Positions 44,862 to 55,706 are shown, counted from the first letter of the stretch. The stretch: DNA of 64,000 bases from Rhodobacterales bacterium HKCCA1288 (GCA_015693905.1 CP065161.1:62001-126000); one strand, 5' to 3'. Notes: generated by a model from the sequence alone, not told the origin. Translations and numbers: made by a program.

Positions 44862-46274
44862 GTGACAGCTTCATCAAAACTTGACGCGGTGAAGGGCGAT
44901 TTGCCCGCAGATATCTGGCGCGAGGCGACCCCGAACTATCTCGAAGAACCGCGAGGGCGGTGGCAGGGCAAAGCTGCGGCTGTTTTGGCACCGCGCTCTA
45001 CCGAGGAGGTTGCTTTGGCCCTGCGCGCCTGTGCGGCGCATCGGGTGGCGGTGATCCCCTATGGCGGCGGCACGGGCTTGGTCGGTGGGCAGCTGTCTGA
45101 AAATTTTGATCATGGCGTGATTTTATCACTCGAGCGGATGCGCGCGATCCGCGCGATGGACGAAGATGGGCGCAGCCTAACCGTTGAGGCGGGTGTTATC
45201 TTGGCTGATATTCACGCGACCGCGCAAAAGGCGGGGCTGCTTTTCCCCTTAAGCCTTGCAAGCCAAGGATCGGCGCGCATAGGCGGCCTTTTGGCGACCA
45301 ATGCGGGCGGGGTGAATGTTCTGCGTTATGGCAATGCACGGGATTTGGTTTTGGGCATTGAGGCGGTGATGCCCGATGGCAGCATTTTTCACGGGCTGTC
45401 GCCTCTGCGTAAAGATAACACGGGCTATGATCTGCGCCATTTGTTGATTGGCTCTGAGGGCACATTGGGCATCATTACAGCGGCCAGTTTGCGGCTTTTC
45501 CCTGAGCCTGCGGCACAAGGCGCGGCCCTGATGGCGGTGCCCGATCCACGCGCGGCCCTGTCTTTGTTGCGAATGACGCAGGATATGGTGGGCGAGGGGC
45601 TTTCGGCCTTTGAATTGATGCACCGCCAAGGGTTTGATTTCTTGGCCGAGGTCGGGCCAGATTTGCGTCAACCTTTTGATGACATCCCCGAATGGTGCGT
45701 CTTGATCGATTTGGGCCTTGGCGCGGGGCAAGATCCCGCCGCGCTTTTGGAGGGGCTATTTGCCCGTGCTTTTGAGGCGGATTTGGTCAGTGATGGGGTG
45801 ATTGCCCAATCCATGGCGCAGCGGGATGATTTCTGGGCCTTGCGCGAAAACATACCCGAGGCCAATCGGCGCATCGGCGCGGTCAGTTCCCATGACATCT
45901 CTTTGCCCGTGGGGCTGGTGCCGCAATTCATTGCTGACATTCCTGCGCGCATCGCCGAGATCGGGGATTTCCGCCATAATTGCTTTGGCCATATGGGGGA
46001 TGGGAATTTGCATTACAACATCTTCCCCATGCCAGGCAAAACGCGTGCGGATCATCTGGCCGAGCGCGATGTGATCAAGCGCGCCATGCATGATCTGGTG
46101 CATGAGATGGGCGGATCCGTATCTGCCGAACATGGGATCGGGCGGCTTAAGGTCGATGACCTTGAACGCTATGGCGACCCTGCCAAATTGGCCGCCATGC
46201 GCGCGATCAAGGCCGCGCTTGACCCGCAAGGCATCATGAACCCTGGTGCCGTGCTGCGCAGCAACGCAGGCTAA
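44862..46274 (+). CDS. FAD-binding oxidoreductase of the GlcD/D-2-hydroxyglutarate dehydrogenase type
   Basis: 470 residues from the GTG at 44862 with AGGGGGA upstream. The PCMH-type FAD domain has VIPYGGGTGLVGGQL and GSARIGGLLATNAGGVNVLRYG; the C-terminal FAD-linked oxidase domain has HNCFGHMGDGNLHYNIF (metal-binding His) and GGSVSAEHGIGRLK, ending in ALDPQGIMNPG. It oxidises a D-2-hydroxyacid, which exactly is not clear. It converges with fliG. Confidence 0.92.
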   Translation: MTASSKLDAVKGDLPADIWREATPNYLEEPRGRWQGKAAAVLAPRSTEEVALALRACAAHRVAVIPYGGGTGLVGGQLSENFDHGVILSLERMRAIRAMDEDGRSLTVEAGVILADIHATAQKAGLLFPLSLASQGSARIGGLLATNAGGVNVLRYGNARDLVLGIEAVMPDGSIFHGLSPLRKDNTGYDLRHLLIGSEGTLGIITAASLRLFPEPAAQGAALMAVPDPRAALSLLRMTQDMVGEGLSAFELMHRQGFDFLAEVGPDLRQPFDDIPEWCVLIDLGLGAGQDPAALLEGLFARAFEADLVSDGVIAQSMAQRDDFWALRENIPEANRRIGAVSSHDISLPVGLVPQFIADIPARIAEIGDFRHNCFGHMGDGNLHYNIFPMPGKTRADHLAERDVIKRAMHDLVHEMGGSVSAEHGIGRLKVDDLERYGDPAKLAAMRAIKAALDPQGIMNPGAVLRSNAG

Positions 46275-46280
46275 GGGCGT

Positions 46281-47438
46281 TTATTCCTCGGGCGGGATTA
46301 GGCGCAATTCGCCTGCCTCCTCCAAGTCACGGATCGCGGCAATGACGCTGTTCATTGCGGCCTCCCCTTCCTCAAGGCGCGGGGTCTCGCGGGCATTGGC
46401 ATCTTCGCGGATTTGTTCGGCCAAGCGCTTGGACATATTGCCAAGCAAGAACTCCACCACTGCAGGGCAGGATTTCAAACCAGCGGCCAAGGCGGTCAGC
46501 ATGGTTTCACCATCCACTCTACGCATAACCTTGGCCACATCTTTGGCATCCAAACGGCGTGGAATATGCTCGAAGGTAAAGATGGCGCGCTTCACATCCT
46601 CGCCGAAGGCGGCGTCGCGTTCCATCAACCCTTTGAGGATCGCCTCGCGCGCTGTGCCGCGCGCAGCGTTGAGCATGGCCCCAACACGTTCGACTGCGGA
46701 TGCCTTGAACACTGAACGTGGCTGAGATTGCATTTGTTTTAATAGGGCCTTGCCAATTTTCTCAACCATCGTTGGGGTCACAGTCGAGGTGAGGGAGATT
46801 GCATGGGCCACTTGTGGCGCGCGATCCTCGGGCAGGCCTGCCAGAATTTCGGCGGCCTTAGCCACGCCAATTTTTGAAAGCAAAATGGCGCAAACCTCGG
46901 CGCTTTCATGCACCAAAAGCGGGGCAAGCCGTTCGGCGGGCATGGCGGCCAAAATGGGCCACGGGTCTGACCCATCCCCTGCGGCAGCTTTGGATTTCAG
47001 ATTCTCTGCGGCATTGGGGGAGAGGTGCTGTTCCAACAGTTGCACGGCATCGGGCAGGGCACTGGGAAAGGTCAGCGCCAGATCATCCAAGGCTTCGGCA
47101 AATTCGCGGATCACGGCATAAAGCGTGTCGCGGTTGATCGGCCCCAAACGCGACATGGTCAATGCAAGGGTTTCTTGGTGTTCTGGGGGCAGGCGGTCAA
47201 TCGAGGGGGTTAGTCCCTGCGACAGAAGCAGACGCACAATCACCGCCGCCTTTTGCGAGGGTTTCAGCGGCCGCACCCGCGCGGCGCGCGAAGGCAGGCC
47301 TTGGATAGCCATCGCGGCAGGCCCAAGGATTTCTTCCTCCTGCGTTTCTGAAAAACTTGCACCGCTCAAGGGGTCTTTGACCCGCCCGGCAACGGCCATA
47401 TTCTCTGTATCATCCGACAGCATATCCATGCGCATCAC
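46281..47438 (-). CDS. fliG: flagellar motor switch protein FliG
   Basis: 385 residues. The C-terminal 130 residues match FliG-C: FEHIPRRLDAKDVAKVMRRVDGETMLTALA, FLLGNMSKRLAEQIRED, and a terminal IAAIRDLEEAGELRL. The N-terminal and middle parts (LKPSQKAAVIVRLLLSQG, AAEILAGLPEDRAPQVAHAI) correspond to FliG-N and FliG-M. It forms the rotor ring that senses stator force. It stands alone, with no other flagellar gene in the window. The first 50 residues are poorly conserved and the start could be one of several ATGs. Confidence 0.88.
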   Translation of the reverse strand: MMRMDMLSDDTENMAVAGRVKDPLSGASFSETQEEEILGPAAMAIQGLPSRAARVRPLKPSQKAAVIVRLLLSQGLTPSIDRLPPEHQETLALTMSRLGPINRDTLYAVIREFAEALDDLALTFPSALPDAVQLLEQHLSPNAAENLKSKAAAGDGSDPWPILAAMPAERLAPLLVHESAEVCAILLSKIGVAKAAEILAGLPEDRAPQVAHAISLTSTVTPTMVEKIGKALLKQMQSQPRSVFKASAVERVGAMLNAARGTAREAILKGLMERDAAFGEDVKRAIFTFEHIPRRLDAKDVAKVMRRVDGETMLTALAAGLKSCPAVVEFLLGNMSKRLAEQIREDANARETPRLEEGEAAMNSVIAAIRDLEEAGELRLIPPEE

Positions 47439-47550
47439 CCAGATCTCGCTTCACCCATGGGCGAATGTGGCGGCAAATCCTTAATCATTGCCTAGCATGC
47501 GGAGGTCAAAACGTGATGTTATGTGCAAGATTTTACACGATTTAAAAGGA

Positions 47551-47577
47551 AAACCCCGCCTTTGAGGGGCGGGGTTT
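47551..47577 (-). terminator. terminator of purB
   Basis: AAACCCCGCC pairs with GGCGGGGTTT; on the minus strand it is followed by TTTCCTTTTAAA, so it serves purB. Confidence 0.8.
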
Positions 47578-47603
47578 GTTGCGGGTGCTGCCGTCTTTGG
47601 CCC

Positions 47604-48905
47604 TTAGCCAAAAACGCGCTTGAAAATCGTGTCTACGTGTTTGGTGTGATAGCCGAGGTCGAATTTCTCTTCGATTTCTGCGGCGCTCAGTGCGGCGGTC
47701 ACTTCGGCATCTGCGAGAAGTTCGGTTTTGAAATCAGCCCCTTGCTCCCAAACTTTCATCGCGTTGCGTTGGACAAGGCGATAGGCGTCCTCGCGGCTGA
47801 CGCCCGCTTGGGTCAACGCCAAAAGCACGCGCTGCGACATCACCAAACCCTTAAACTTGTTCATATTGGCAAGCATGGTTTCGGGATAGATCACCAGTTT
47901 TTCGACAACGCCCGCCAAGCGGTTTAATGCGAAGTCCAAGGTGATGGTGGCATCAGGGGCAATCCCGCGCTCTACTGAACTGTGCGAGATATCCCGCTCG
48001 TGCCAAAGCGCGACATTTTCCATTGCGGGGATCACCGCCATTCGCACAAGCCGCGCAAGCCCTGTCAGGTTTTCGGTCAAGACAGGGTTGCGCTTATGCG
48101 GCATTGCCGAGGAGCCCTTTTGCCCCGCAGAGAAGAATTCTTCTGCTTCAAGCACTTCAGTGCGTTGCATATGACGGATTTCGATTGCGATATTTTCAAT
48201 GCTGCTTGCAATGACGCCAAGCGTGGCAAAGAACATCGCGTGACGATCGCGAGGGATCACTTGGGTTGAAATCGGCTCAGGCGAAAGGCCCATCATTTTG
48301 CAGACATGTTCCTCAACGGCGGGGTCGATATTGGCGAATGTGCCAACCGCGCCTGAAATCGCACCCGTGGCGATCTCGGCACGCGCGGCTTGCAGGCGGG
48401 CCTTGTTGCGATCCATTTCCGCATAGAAGCGGGCAAAGGTCAGGCCCATTGTGGTGGGTTCTGCGTGAATGCCGTGGCTGCGGCCAATCCGAACGGTGTC
48501 TTTATGCTCTATCGCGCGGGTTTTGAGCGCGGCTAAGACCTTCTCCAGATCCGCCAGCAAAATATCCGCCGCGCGCACAAGCTGCACGTTCAGGGTGGTG
48601 TCCAGAACGTCTGATGAGGTCATGCCCTGATGCACGAACCGCGCATCCTCAGACCCGATATGCTCGGCCAAATGGGTAAGAAAGGCGATCACATCATGCT
48701 TGGTGACAGCTTCAATCTCGTCAATGCGGGCCACATCGAATTCTACATCCTTGGCCTTCCAAACGGCGGCGGCGTTTTCGCGGGGGATCACGCCAAGCTC
48801 GGCCTGCGCATCGCAGGCATGGGCTTCGATCTCATACCAGATGCGGAATTTGGTTTCGGGCGACCAAATGGCAACCATTTCAGGGCGGGCATAGCGGGGG
48901 ATCAT
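47604..48905 (-). CDS. purB: adenylosuccinate lyase
   Basis: 433 residues with the fumarase/aspartase-superfamily signature GSSAMPHKRNPV, the HDVIAFLTHLAE region and GMTSSDVLDTTLN. It acts twice in purine synthesis, releasing fumarate from SAICAR and from adenylosuccinate. It begins at MIPRYARPEM as in most bacteria. It is divergent from the DUF6314 gene. Confidence 0.97.
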   Translation of the reverse strand: MIPRYARPEMVAIWSPETKFRIWYEIEAHACDAQAELGVIPRENAAAVWKAKDVEFDVARIDEIEAVTKHDVIAFLTHLAEHIGSEDARFVHQGMTSSDVLDTTLNVQLVRAADILLADLEKVLAALKTRAIEHKDTVRIGRSHGIHAEPTTMGLTFARFYAEMDRNKARLQAARAEIATGAISGAVGTFANIDPAVEEHVCKMMGLSPEPISTQVIPRDRHAMFFATLGVIASSIENIAIEIRHMQRTEVLEAEEFFSAGQKGSSAMPHKRNPVLTENLTGLARLVRMAVIPAMENVALWHERDISHSSVERGIAPDATITLDFALNRLAGVVEKLVIYPETMLANMNKFKGLVMSQRVLLALTQAGVSREDAYRLVQRNAMKVWEQGADFKTELLADAEVTAALSAAEIEEKFDLGYHTKHVDTIFKRVFG

Positions 48906-49014
48906 GGGCGAACCTTCTGTAATGCAGTTTCAAAGGGGTTGCGCGCCTTCTAATCTAAATGTCACAGAAGGGGAAACCGCTTTTCGACCGCCTGCGACCA
49001 TGAGGGAGGCCAAA

Positions 49015-49446
49015 TTGGATCATTGCGCCCTAATACCAGAAAGTGACGCGCTGGCAGGCGCGTGGCGGGTCGCGCGCGAGATCCACGATCACCGCGCAGA
49101 AATGCACGGTCATTTCGAAGGGCATGCGCGGTTCACCCCCGCTGAGGATGGTGTCCTGCGCTATCACGAGGCAGGGCGTTTGAACTATGGCGCGGGTCAA
49201 ATCTTTGAGGCGGAGCGGCGCTATATTTGGCGGCGCGTCCCAGAGGGTTGGCAAGTGGATTTTGACGATACCCGCCCCTTTCACCTCATTCGCGCCGCGG
49301 ATCACCCTGCGCGCCATGACTGTGCCCCTGATCTCTACATCTTGCGCTATCAGTTTGAGGCACTTCCGCGGCAGTGGCAGTGCCAATGTCGTATTACGGG
49401 GCCGCGCAAAGATTTGGATTTGGTGACGAATTATTATCGCGACTGA
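49015..49446 (+). CDS. DUF6314 family protein
   Basis: About 143 residues from a TTG at 49015 with GGGAGG six bases upstream; an ATG at 49000 is the alternative, and the frame open back to 48904 overlaps purB's start. It is a small beta-rich protein with WRVAREIHDHRAEMHGHFEGHARF, FEAERRYIWRRVPEGWQVDFDD and CRITGPRKDLDLVTNYYR, as in DUF6314 proteins, which look like lipocalin or START-like barrels. Function is unknown. Confidence 0.7.
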   Translation: MDHCALIPESDALAGAWRVAREIHDHRAEMHGHFEGHARFTPAEDGVLRYHEAGRLNYGAGQIFEAERRYIWRRVPEGWQVDFDDTRPFHLIRAADHPARHDCAPDLYILRYQFEALPRQWQCQCRITGPRKDLDLVTNYYRD

Positions 49447-49841
49447 TCGCGATTGACCCGTTCGGCCTTCTTGCGCACCAAAACGCTGCGCAGATCATGC
49501 ATCGCCAAAAGCAAGCGATCAGTGAAATCCTCGAGATCCTCATCATCGGCGCGGGATTGCGCCCAATGTGCCGTTTCGTTGAGATGGTCGATGGTGCGGT
49601 GAATGTCATCGAGGTCACGGCGCTTGAGCAGGGCGCGGCGCGCCTCCATCCATTGGGTTATTGCGGTGGTCTCGTCTGCGGTTAACTCATGCGCGCCATG
49701 CGCTTTGATATTGCCATTGCGGATATTCACCATGGCAATCTCGTGCATTTCAATACGGCGGTGGCGGTTTTCGGTATCAACCCGAAACACCGATGCCCCG
49801 TTTTCACGCACGCGGAAATAAAATTCAGGCAGCTCGGCCAT
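49434..49841 (-). CDS. conserved hypothetical protein
   Basis: 135 residues, not recognised. The N-terminal half is beta-rich (FYFRVRENGASVFRVDTENRHRRIEM); the C-terminal half is a charged helix pair, possibly a coiled coil (ARRALLKRRDLDDIHRTIDHLNE). No signal peptide or membrane segment. The first half reads like a protein that recognises a small motif or packs as a strand exchange module, but no function can be given. The 3' end overlaps the DUF6314 gene by 13 bases. Confidence 0.6.
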   Translation of the reverse strand: MAELPEFYFRVRENGASVFRVDTENRHRRIEMHEIAMVNIRNGNIKAHGAHELTADETTAITQWMEARRALLKRRDLDDIHRTIDHLNETAHWAQSRADDEDLEDFTDRLLLAMHDLRSVLVRKKAERVNRDQSR

Positions 49842-50015
49842 GGCCCCCCAACGACACAGATACCCCAGTTATACAGCCGTATGACCCTGCGCGGCTTTGG
49901 TCAAAAGGTCAAGTGACCTTGCGCTGTGGCGTTGATTTATGGGGGATTTGTGTGCCACCCGCAGCAGGCGCTTGCGGCGCTGCTGCGGGTGGGGGAGTTG
50001 TTCACAGAACAAAGA

Positions 50016-51311
<1,296 letters not shown>

Positions 51312-51454
51312 TCAAGCGCGGAATTGTTGGGCGAAGTGCCGCATATATGCATTTCCTGCGCCTTTATCCCTTTTAGGTTGAACAGTGAGAGCTGCGCGCG
51401 CCCGCGCTGTGCAGCGTGAAAATAAGTTGGCCGATTTGAAAAGGAGCCTCCGCA

Positions 51455-51883
51455 ATGAGCGATGATGTGATCACCCATGAGCCCCAGACAGATGCAAGCT
51501 GGTATGACGAAGATACAGCCACATTTGGGGATCGTATGGCAGGGGCGCGCGAAGCGGCAAATATGGGTCAAGCAGAACTGGCGCGGCGCATGGGGGTCAA
51601 AGCCAAGACGATCCGTGCATGGGAAAATGACCAAGCCGAACCGCGCGCCAATAAGTTGCAGATGTTGGCAGGGGTTTTGGGCGTGTCGATTATGTGGCTG
51701 TTGACAGGGCGCGGCGATGGGATTGATGGCCCGTTTGAGGCATCTGCCCTGAGCGAAGACACCAGTGCGATCCTAAAAGACCTGCGCCGCATTCGTGCCG
51801 AGCAAGCCCAACTCTCCGAAGCCTTGGGTCGGTTGGAAAAAAGATTGCGTCAAACTCTGGTGCAAGAGGCAGGTGGGCAGTAG
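51455..51883 (+). CDS. XRE-family transcriptional regulator
   Basis: 142 residues with one Cro/CI helix-turn-helix (about 28-82): GDRMAGAREAANMGQAELARRMGVKAKTIRAWEND, then LAGVLGVSIMWLLTGRGDG. The C-terminus is a short charged helix that could dimerise (DLRRIRAEQAQLSEALGRLEKRL). Good ribosome site AAAAGGAG. Just before sdhE, 36 bp apart. Target genes are unknown. Confidence 0.88.
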   Translation: MSDDVITHEPQTDASWYDEDTATFGDRMAGAREAANMGQAELARRMGVKAKTIRAWENDQAEPRANKLQMLAGVLGVSIMWLLTGRGDGIDGPFEASALSEDTSAILKDLRRIRAEQAQLSEALGRLEKRLRQTLVQEAGGQ

Positions 51884-51919
51884 AGAGGGGTAAATTTGCC
51901 CCCAGCGAAGAGGCCGCCT

Positions 51920-52210
51920 ATGTCCCAATCAGCCCCCCAAGAGACCCGCGAAATCCGTCTCAAGCGTCTTCGGATGCGGGCATGGCATCGGGGTATCAAA
52001 GAGATGGATTTGATCTTGGGGGGATGGGCAGATGCGCATTTGCCCTCTGCTGATGATGCCACGCTCGATCTGTTCGAGGCGGTGCTCGAGGAGGCGGATC
52101 AAGACCTGTATCAATGGGTTTCTGGGCAAAGACCCGCGCCTGATCATATCGCAGAATTCCTCGAACAAATCAGCCGTGAGTTTCGCGCCACATTAAACCG
52201 CAGCACTTAA
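51920..52210 (+). CDS. sdhE: succinate dehydrogenase assembly factor SdhE
   Basis: 96 residues from the ATG at 51920 (MSQSAPQETR). The family RGxxE motif region appears as RLRMRAWHRGIKEMDLILGGWAD (RGIKE), followed by the five-helix bundle with EEADQDLYQWVSGQ. It helps attach FAD to the SdhA subunit. Length is normal for alphaproteobacteria. Confidence 0.93.
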   Translation: MSQSAPQETREIRLKRLRMRAWHRGIKEMDLILGGWADAHLPSADDATLDLFEAVLEEADQDLYQWVSGQRPAPDHIAEFLEQISREFRATLNRST

Positions 52211-52268
52211 CGGTTTTTTTGTTTTTTGCCGTCATCTGTTGGGTCGTGACTGAATCACGGAGTAGCAG

Positions 52269-52766
52269 ATGAGTATTGAGACCCCCATTGTTCCCGCAGG
52301 ATCGCGTGCTTTGGCCGCGGGCTATCTTGAATCCCTCGCCTTGGTGGAGCGGCTTCATCGTCTGCTTCTCGATGTGATCAAAGACGAATTTGAGCGTCTG
52401 GGGATGTTGGAGGTCAATTCCGTTCAAGCCCTGCTTTTGTTCAATATCGGCGAGCATGAGGTGACAGCGGGCGAGTTGAAAAGCCGTGGCTATTATCAAG
52501 GCTCGAACGTGTCGTATAACCTCAAGAAACTGGTTGATATGGGGTTCATGCACCACCAGCGCTGCGATATTGACCGCCGTTCCGTGCGGGTGCGCCTGAC
52601 GCCAAAAGGGCGCGAAGTGCGCAATGCCGTGGCCGAACTTTTTGAGCGGCATGCAGGGCAATTAGAGGCGCAAGGCTTTCTCATGGCGGATGGTGTTGGG
52701 CAAATCAACCATTCGCTAAAACGATTGGAGCGGTTCTGGACGGATCAAATCCGCTATATCTATTGA
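52269..52766 (+). CDS. ldtR: MarR-family winged-helix regulator, LdtR type
   Basis: 165 residues. LALVERLHRLLLDVIKDEFERLG then a winged helix-turn-helix with ELKSRGYYQGSNVSYNLKKLVDMGF and a basic wing CDIDRRSVRVRLTPKG. This matches LdtR, the alphaproteobacterial MarR-type regulator of L,D-transpeptidase genes and osmotic tolerance. No transpeptidase gene is adjacent. It converges with ccmG. Confidence 0.82.
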   Translation: MSIETPIVPAGSRALAAGYLESLALVERLHRLLLDVIKDEFERLGMLEVNSVQALLLFNIGEHEVTAGELKSRGYYQGSNVSYNLKKLVDMGFMHHQRCDIDRRSVRVRLTPKGREVRNAVAELFERHAGQLEAQGFLMADGVGQINHSLKRLERFWTDQIRYIY

Positions 52767-53366
52767 TTAGCCCTCAGTGGCCTCGAACCCTTCGGGTATG
52801 ACCAGATCATAACCTTTGTCCTGCAAAGAGGGCAGCACTTGATTGGCCAAGACCCGTTGCGTGATCGGGCCTCGGAAATGTAGCACCACTACACCTTCGG
52901 AATTGATAAAGAAGGTTTCAGGCATCGCAACCACGCCCCAATCGCGCCCATTTCGCGCTTCTTCATCGCGACCGATGCGGTCATAGGGATTGCCCAATTC
53001 AGATAAAAAAGCACGCGCTTGGCCCAATTGATCGCGATAATTTACGCCAAATAGCGGGTTTCCTGCTTCGGCCAATGCGGTAAGGGTCGGATGCTCGGCG
53101 CGGCAGGGTGGGCACCAACTGGCAAAGAAATTCAGAATGATAAGCCCGTTGCCCTCAAGATCGGCACGGGTCAGAAGCGGCGTGTCGTCAAGCGCCGTCA
53201 GATCAAGATGCGGGGCCACGCGGCCTTCACGCGTGGAGGGGAGGGCGGCCGTGTCAACGCCGATGCTGCGCGCGTCCTCCGTGCGGCTTAGCTGCACCGC
53301 CGCAAGCCCGAAAAACCCAAGCGTTACGGCCAAAGGCACAATCATCATCGGACGAAATTTCATCAC
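52767..53366 (-). CDS. ccmG: thiol:disulfide interchange protein CcmG (DsbE)
   Basis: 199 residues. N-terminal membrane anchor (about 5-25), then a thioredoxin fold with active site FFASWCPPCRAEHP and cis-Pro region AMPETFFIN. It reduces apocytochrome c cysteines in the periplasm. Its ATG overlaps the ccmD stop (ATGA). Last gene of the ccmA-B-C-D-G run. Confidence 0.95.
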   Translation of the reverse strand: MMKFRPMMIVPLAVTLGFFGLAAVQLSRTEDARSIGVDTAALPSTREGRVAPHLDLTALDDTPLLTRADLEGNGLIILNFFASWCPPCRAEHPTLTALAEAGNPLFGVNYRDQLGQARAFLSELGNPYDRIGRDEEARNGRDWGVVAMPETFFINSEGVVVLHFRGPITQRVLANQVLPSLQDKGYDLVIPEGFEATEG

Positions 53367-53554
53367 AGGTTTTCCGTAGATTTTGGACGCTTGGCCGTGC
53401 GGCGCGCTTCGAATTCCTCAAGCCTGATCCGCGTTTTGCGCCCCTGCCAAACAGAGCCTGCCACCAAGATCAACAAAAGCGCCAATGTCCCTGCATAGGC
53501 AGATAAGACCTCGACCGCATATGGCCCCAGATCGGGAAAGATGAAAGCTGTCAT
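53363..53554 (-). CDS. ccmD: heme exporter protein CcmD
   Basis: 63 residues with one membrane helix (about 10-33; PYAVEVLSAYAGTLALLLILV) and a basic cytoplasmic tail EARRTAKRPKSTE. It links CcmC and CcmE for heme handover. It overlaps ccmC upstream and ccmG downstream by four bases each. Confidence 0.9.
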   Translation of the reverse strand: MTAFIFPDLGPYAVEVLSAYAGTLALLLILVAGSVWQGRKTRIRLEEFEARRTAKRPKSTENL

Positions 53555-54279
53555 GCCATCCGCTCCTGCGCGATCAGGGCGCTGAGGCGGCGGGCGCGAA
53601 TTTCAGTGCGCGTGCGCAACAGCACAAGGCAGATAAACAAAAGGCCAAAGCCGATAATGCAAATCCAAAGCGGATAGGCAAAGACATCGGCGACATTTTC
53701 CTCGGCATCCATAGACAGCGAGGCGCCTTGATGCAGGCCTTGGTTCCAGAACAAAATCGCATAGCGCGAAATCACCGCAAAGACCGTGCCAACAAGGCAA
53801 AGAACGGCGGTCAGGTCTGCGGCCGTATCGGGGTTTTCGACCGCCGCCCACAGCGCCATATAGCCCAGATAGAACAGGAAAAGGATCAAAAATGCGGTCA
53901 ATCTTGGGTCCCATTCCCACCATGTGCCCCACATGGGTTGCCCCCAGACCGCGCCTGTGAACAGGCCGATCAGCGTAAACACCATCCCAACGGGGGCCGC
54001 GGCCTTGGCCGCGAGGGCGCTGACATGGTGGCGGCGAATGACCCAAACCAACGAGGCGGCCAACATCATAAACCATGTGCCCGAACCCATAATCGCGGCA
54101 GGCACATGGATATAGATGATTTTGACAGTCGCGCCTTGGCGAAAATCATTCGGGGTGAAGAAAAACCCCCAGATCAGCCCACCCACCACCATGGCAACGG
54201 CAAGGGCCGTCACCCATGGCAGAACCGCGCCCGACAGCGACATAAATTTTCGCGGATTTGCGTATTCCCATATGCTCAT
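53551..54279 (-). CDS. ccmC: heme exporter protein CcmC
   Basis: 242 residues with six transmembrane helices and the tryptophan-rich heme-handling motif WGTWWEWDPRLT. His residues flank it in IYIHVPAAIMG and near ENVADVF. It loads heme onto CcmE. The 57-bp gap to ccmB is the only spacing in this operon. Confidence 0.95.
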   Translation of the reverse strand: MSIWEYANPRKFMSLSGAVLPWVTALAVAMVVGGLIWGFFFTPNDFRQGATVKIIYIHVPAAIMGSGTWFMMLAASLVWVIRRHHVSALAAKAAAPVGMVFTLIGLFTGAVWGQPMWGTWWEWDPRLTAFLILFLFYLGYMALWAAVENPDTAADLTAVLCLVGTVFAVISRYAILFWNQGLHQGASLSMDAEENVADVFAYPLWICIIGFGLLFICLVLLRTRTEIRARRLSALIAQERMA

Positions 54280-54336
54280 GAGCGCAGAGATTAGTCGCAG
54301 CGCCGCAAGGCCACAAGGGGCTGAAAGAGCGGCAGC

Positions 54337-54993
54337 CTAGCGCAGATTGACGCGGAGGACAGAGGCCGAAGCAAAGGGCAAAATCGCCAAACTGCCCAGA
54401 CTGATGGCCGCCAATAGGGCCAAAGGGGTGCCAACCGCCTCGCCAGAGGCCCCGTATGAGACGACCATCGACCCAAAAAGCAAACTGGGCACATAGAGCG
54501 GCAGCACCAATAGCGACAGCAACAACCCGCCCCGCCGCATCCCCACCGTCAAAGCCGCGCCAAATGTGCCAATGGCCGAAAGGGCGGGCGTTCCTACCAA
54601 AAGCGAGATGACAAGCCACAGAAACCCGTCTTCGGGCAAATTCAACAACAGCCCCAAAAGCGGCGCCACCAAGGCCAAGGGCAGCCCCGTGGTGATCCAA
54701 TGCGCCGCAGATTTGGTGATTGCGACCATCTCAAGGGGCAGGGGGGAGGTTGCCAGAAGTTCAAGACTGCCATCTTCCCAATCAAGGGCAAAGATCCGAT
54801 CCAGTGATAAAAGGCAGGCCAAAAGTGCGCCAAGCCACAAAACGCCCCCCGACACCTCGCGCAGCAAACCCGTTTCTGGCCCGATCCCGAACGGCACCAG
54901 AACCGAAACGATCAAGAAAAAAGCAAGCGCAAGGCCAAAGCCGCCCCCCGCTTTTACGGCCAACCGCAAGTCGCGTATCAAAAGACCGATCAT
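54337..54993 (-). CDS. ccmB: heme exporter protein CcmB
   Basis: 218 residues from the ATG at 54993 ([17 protein letters not shown]), overlapping the ccmA stop. Six transmembrane helices, with [31 protein letters not shown] matching the family. It is the permease partner of the CcmA ATPase. Confidence 0.95.
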   Translation of the reverse strand: MIGLLIRDLRLAVKAGGGFGLALAFFLIVSVLVPFGIGPETGLLREVSGGVLWLGALLACLLSLDRIFALDWEDGSLELLATSPLPLEMVAITKSAAHWITTGLPLALVAPLLGLLLNLPEDGFLWLVISLLVGTPALSAIGTFGAALTVGMRRGGLLLSLLVLPLYVPSLLFGSMVVSYGASGEAVGTPLALLAAISLGSLAILPFASASVLRVNLR

Positions 54994-55613
54994 GCCGCCC
55001 CCCAATCCGAAAACGGGTCAGTCTCGGCTAACTTTTTGCACATGAAAGGTTTGATGTCGAAAATTCGCGCCTCGGCCAGCCCGAGATCAATATGGGTGGC
55101 AATCAATGCGGCCCCGCCACGGGCCAAATGCGCCTGCACGGCGGCAGCAAAGCGCGCGACATTTTCTTGGTCAAGCGACACTGTCGGCTCATCAAGGCAC
55201 CAAATGGGGCGCCCCGTCACTAAGAGCCGCGCAAGGCTGAGGCGGCGTTTTTGACCTGCACTCATTTCGCCTGCAGGGCGGTCACGCAGATCATGCAGAT
55301 CAAACGCATCAAGCGCAGGCGTGATGTCACGTTGTCCAAAAACACCTGCCCAAAAATTCAGGTTTTGCGCCACGGTTAGACTGGTTTTGATCCCGTCTGC
55401 GTGACCGCTATAGGCGATGCTATCGCTGGCGCAACTGATCTGTCCCGACAGGGCGGGGGCTAGCCCCGCGATGATCCGCAACAGCGTGGTTTTACCTGCC
55501 CCATTCGGCCCGCGCAGCACCACGGCCTCGCCCGCAGAGAGGGTGAGGTCGACATTTTGCAACACTTGCACAGCGCCACGCGCGCAGGCCAGAGAGGTGA
55601 TTTCCAACATCAT
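54990..55613 (-). CDS. ccmA: heme exporter ATP-binding protein CcmA
   Basis: 207 residues, an ABC ATPase with Walker [14 protein letters not shown], signature [15 protein letters not shown] and Walker [14 protein letters not shown]. Drives the CcmA-B module that releases holo-CcmE. First gene of the ccm operon, divergent from acnA across 179 bp. Confidence 0.95.
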   Translation of the reverse strand: MMLEITSLACARGAVQVLQNVDLTLSAGEAVVLRGPNGAGKTTLLRIIAGLAPALSGQISCASDSIAYSGHADGIKTSLTVAQNLNFWAGVFGQRDITPALDAFDLHDLRDRPAGEMSAGQKRRLSLARLLVTGRPIWCLDEPTVSLDQENVARFAAAVQAHLARGGAALIATHIDLGLAEARIFDIKPFMCKKLAETDPFSDWGAA

Positions 55614-55688
55614 AGCTTCACAGCTAAACGGAATTTAAGAATTTGGAAAGCGCGCAAACAGGAATGCTTGCGCCTGCCTGTGAAAAAA

Positions 55689-55706
55689 TGTATGCAACGG
55701 CATACA
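55689..55706. promoter_or_regulatory. dyad operator candidate upstream of acnA
   Basis: TGTATGC-AACG-GCATACA, a perfect 7-bp inverted repeat with a 4-base spacer, lying 86 bases before the acnA ATG and 75 bases before the ccmA start, in an AT-richer gap. The form is like GntR-type operator sites. The regulator is unknown. Confidence 0.5.
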
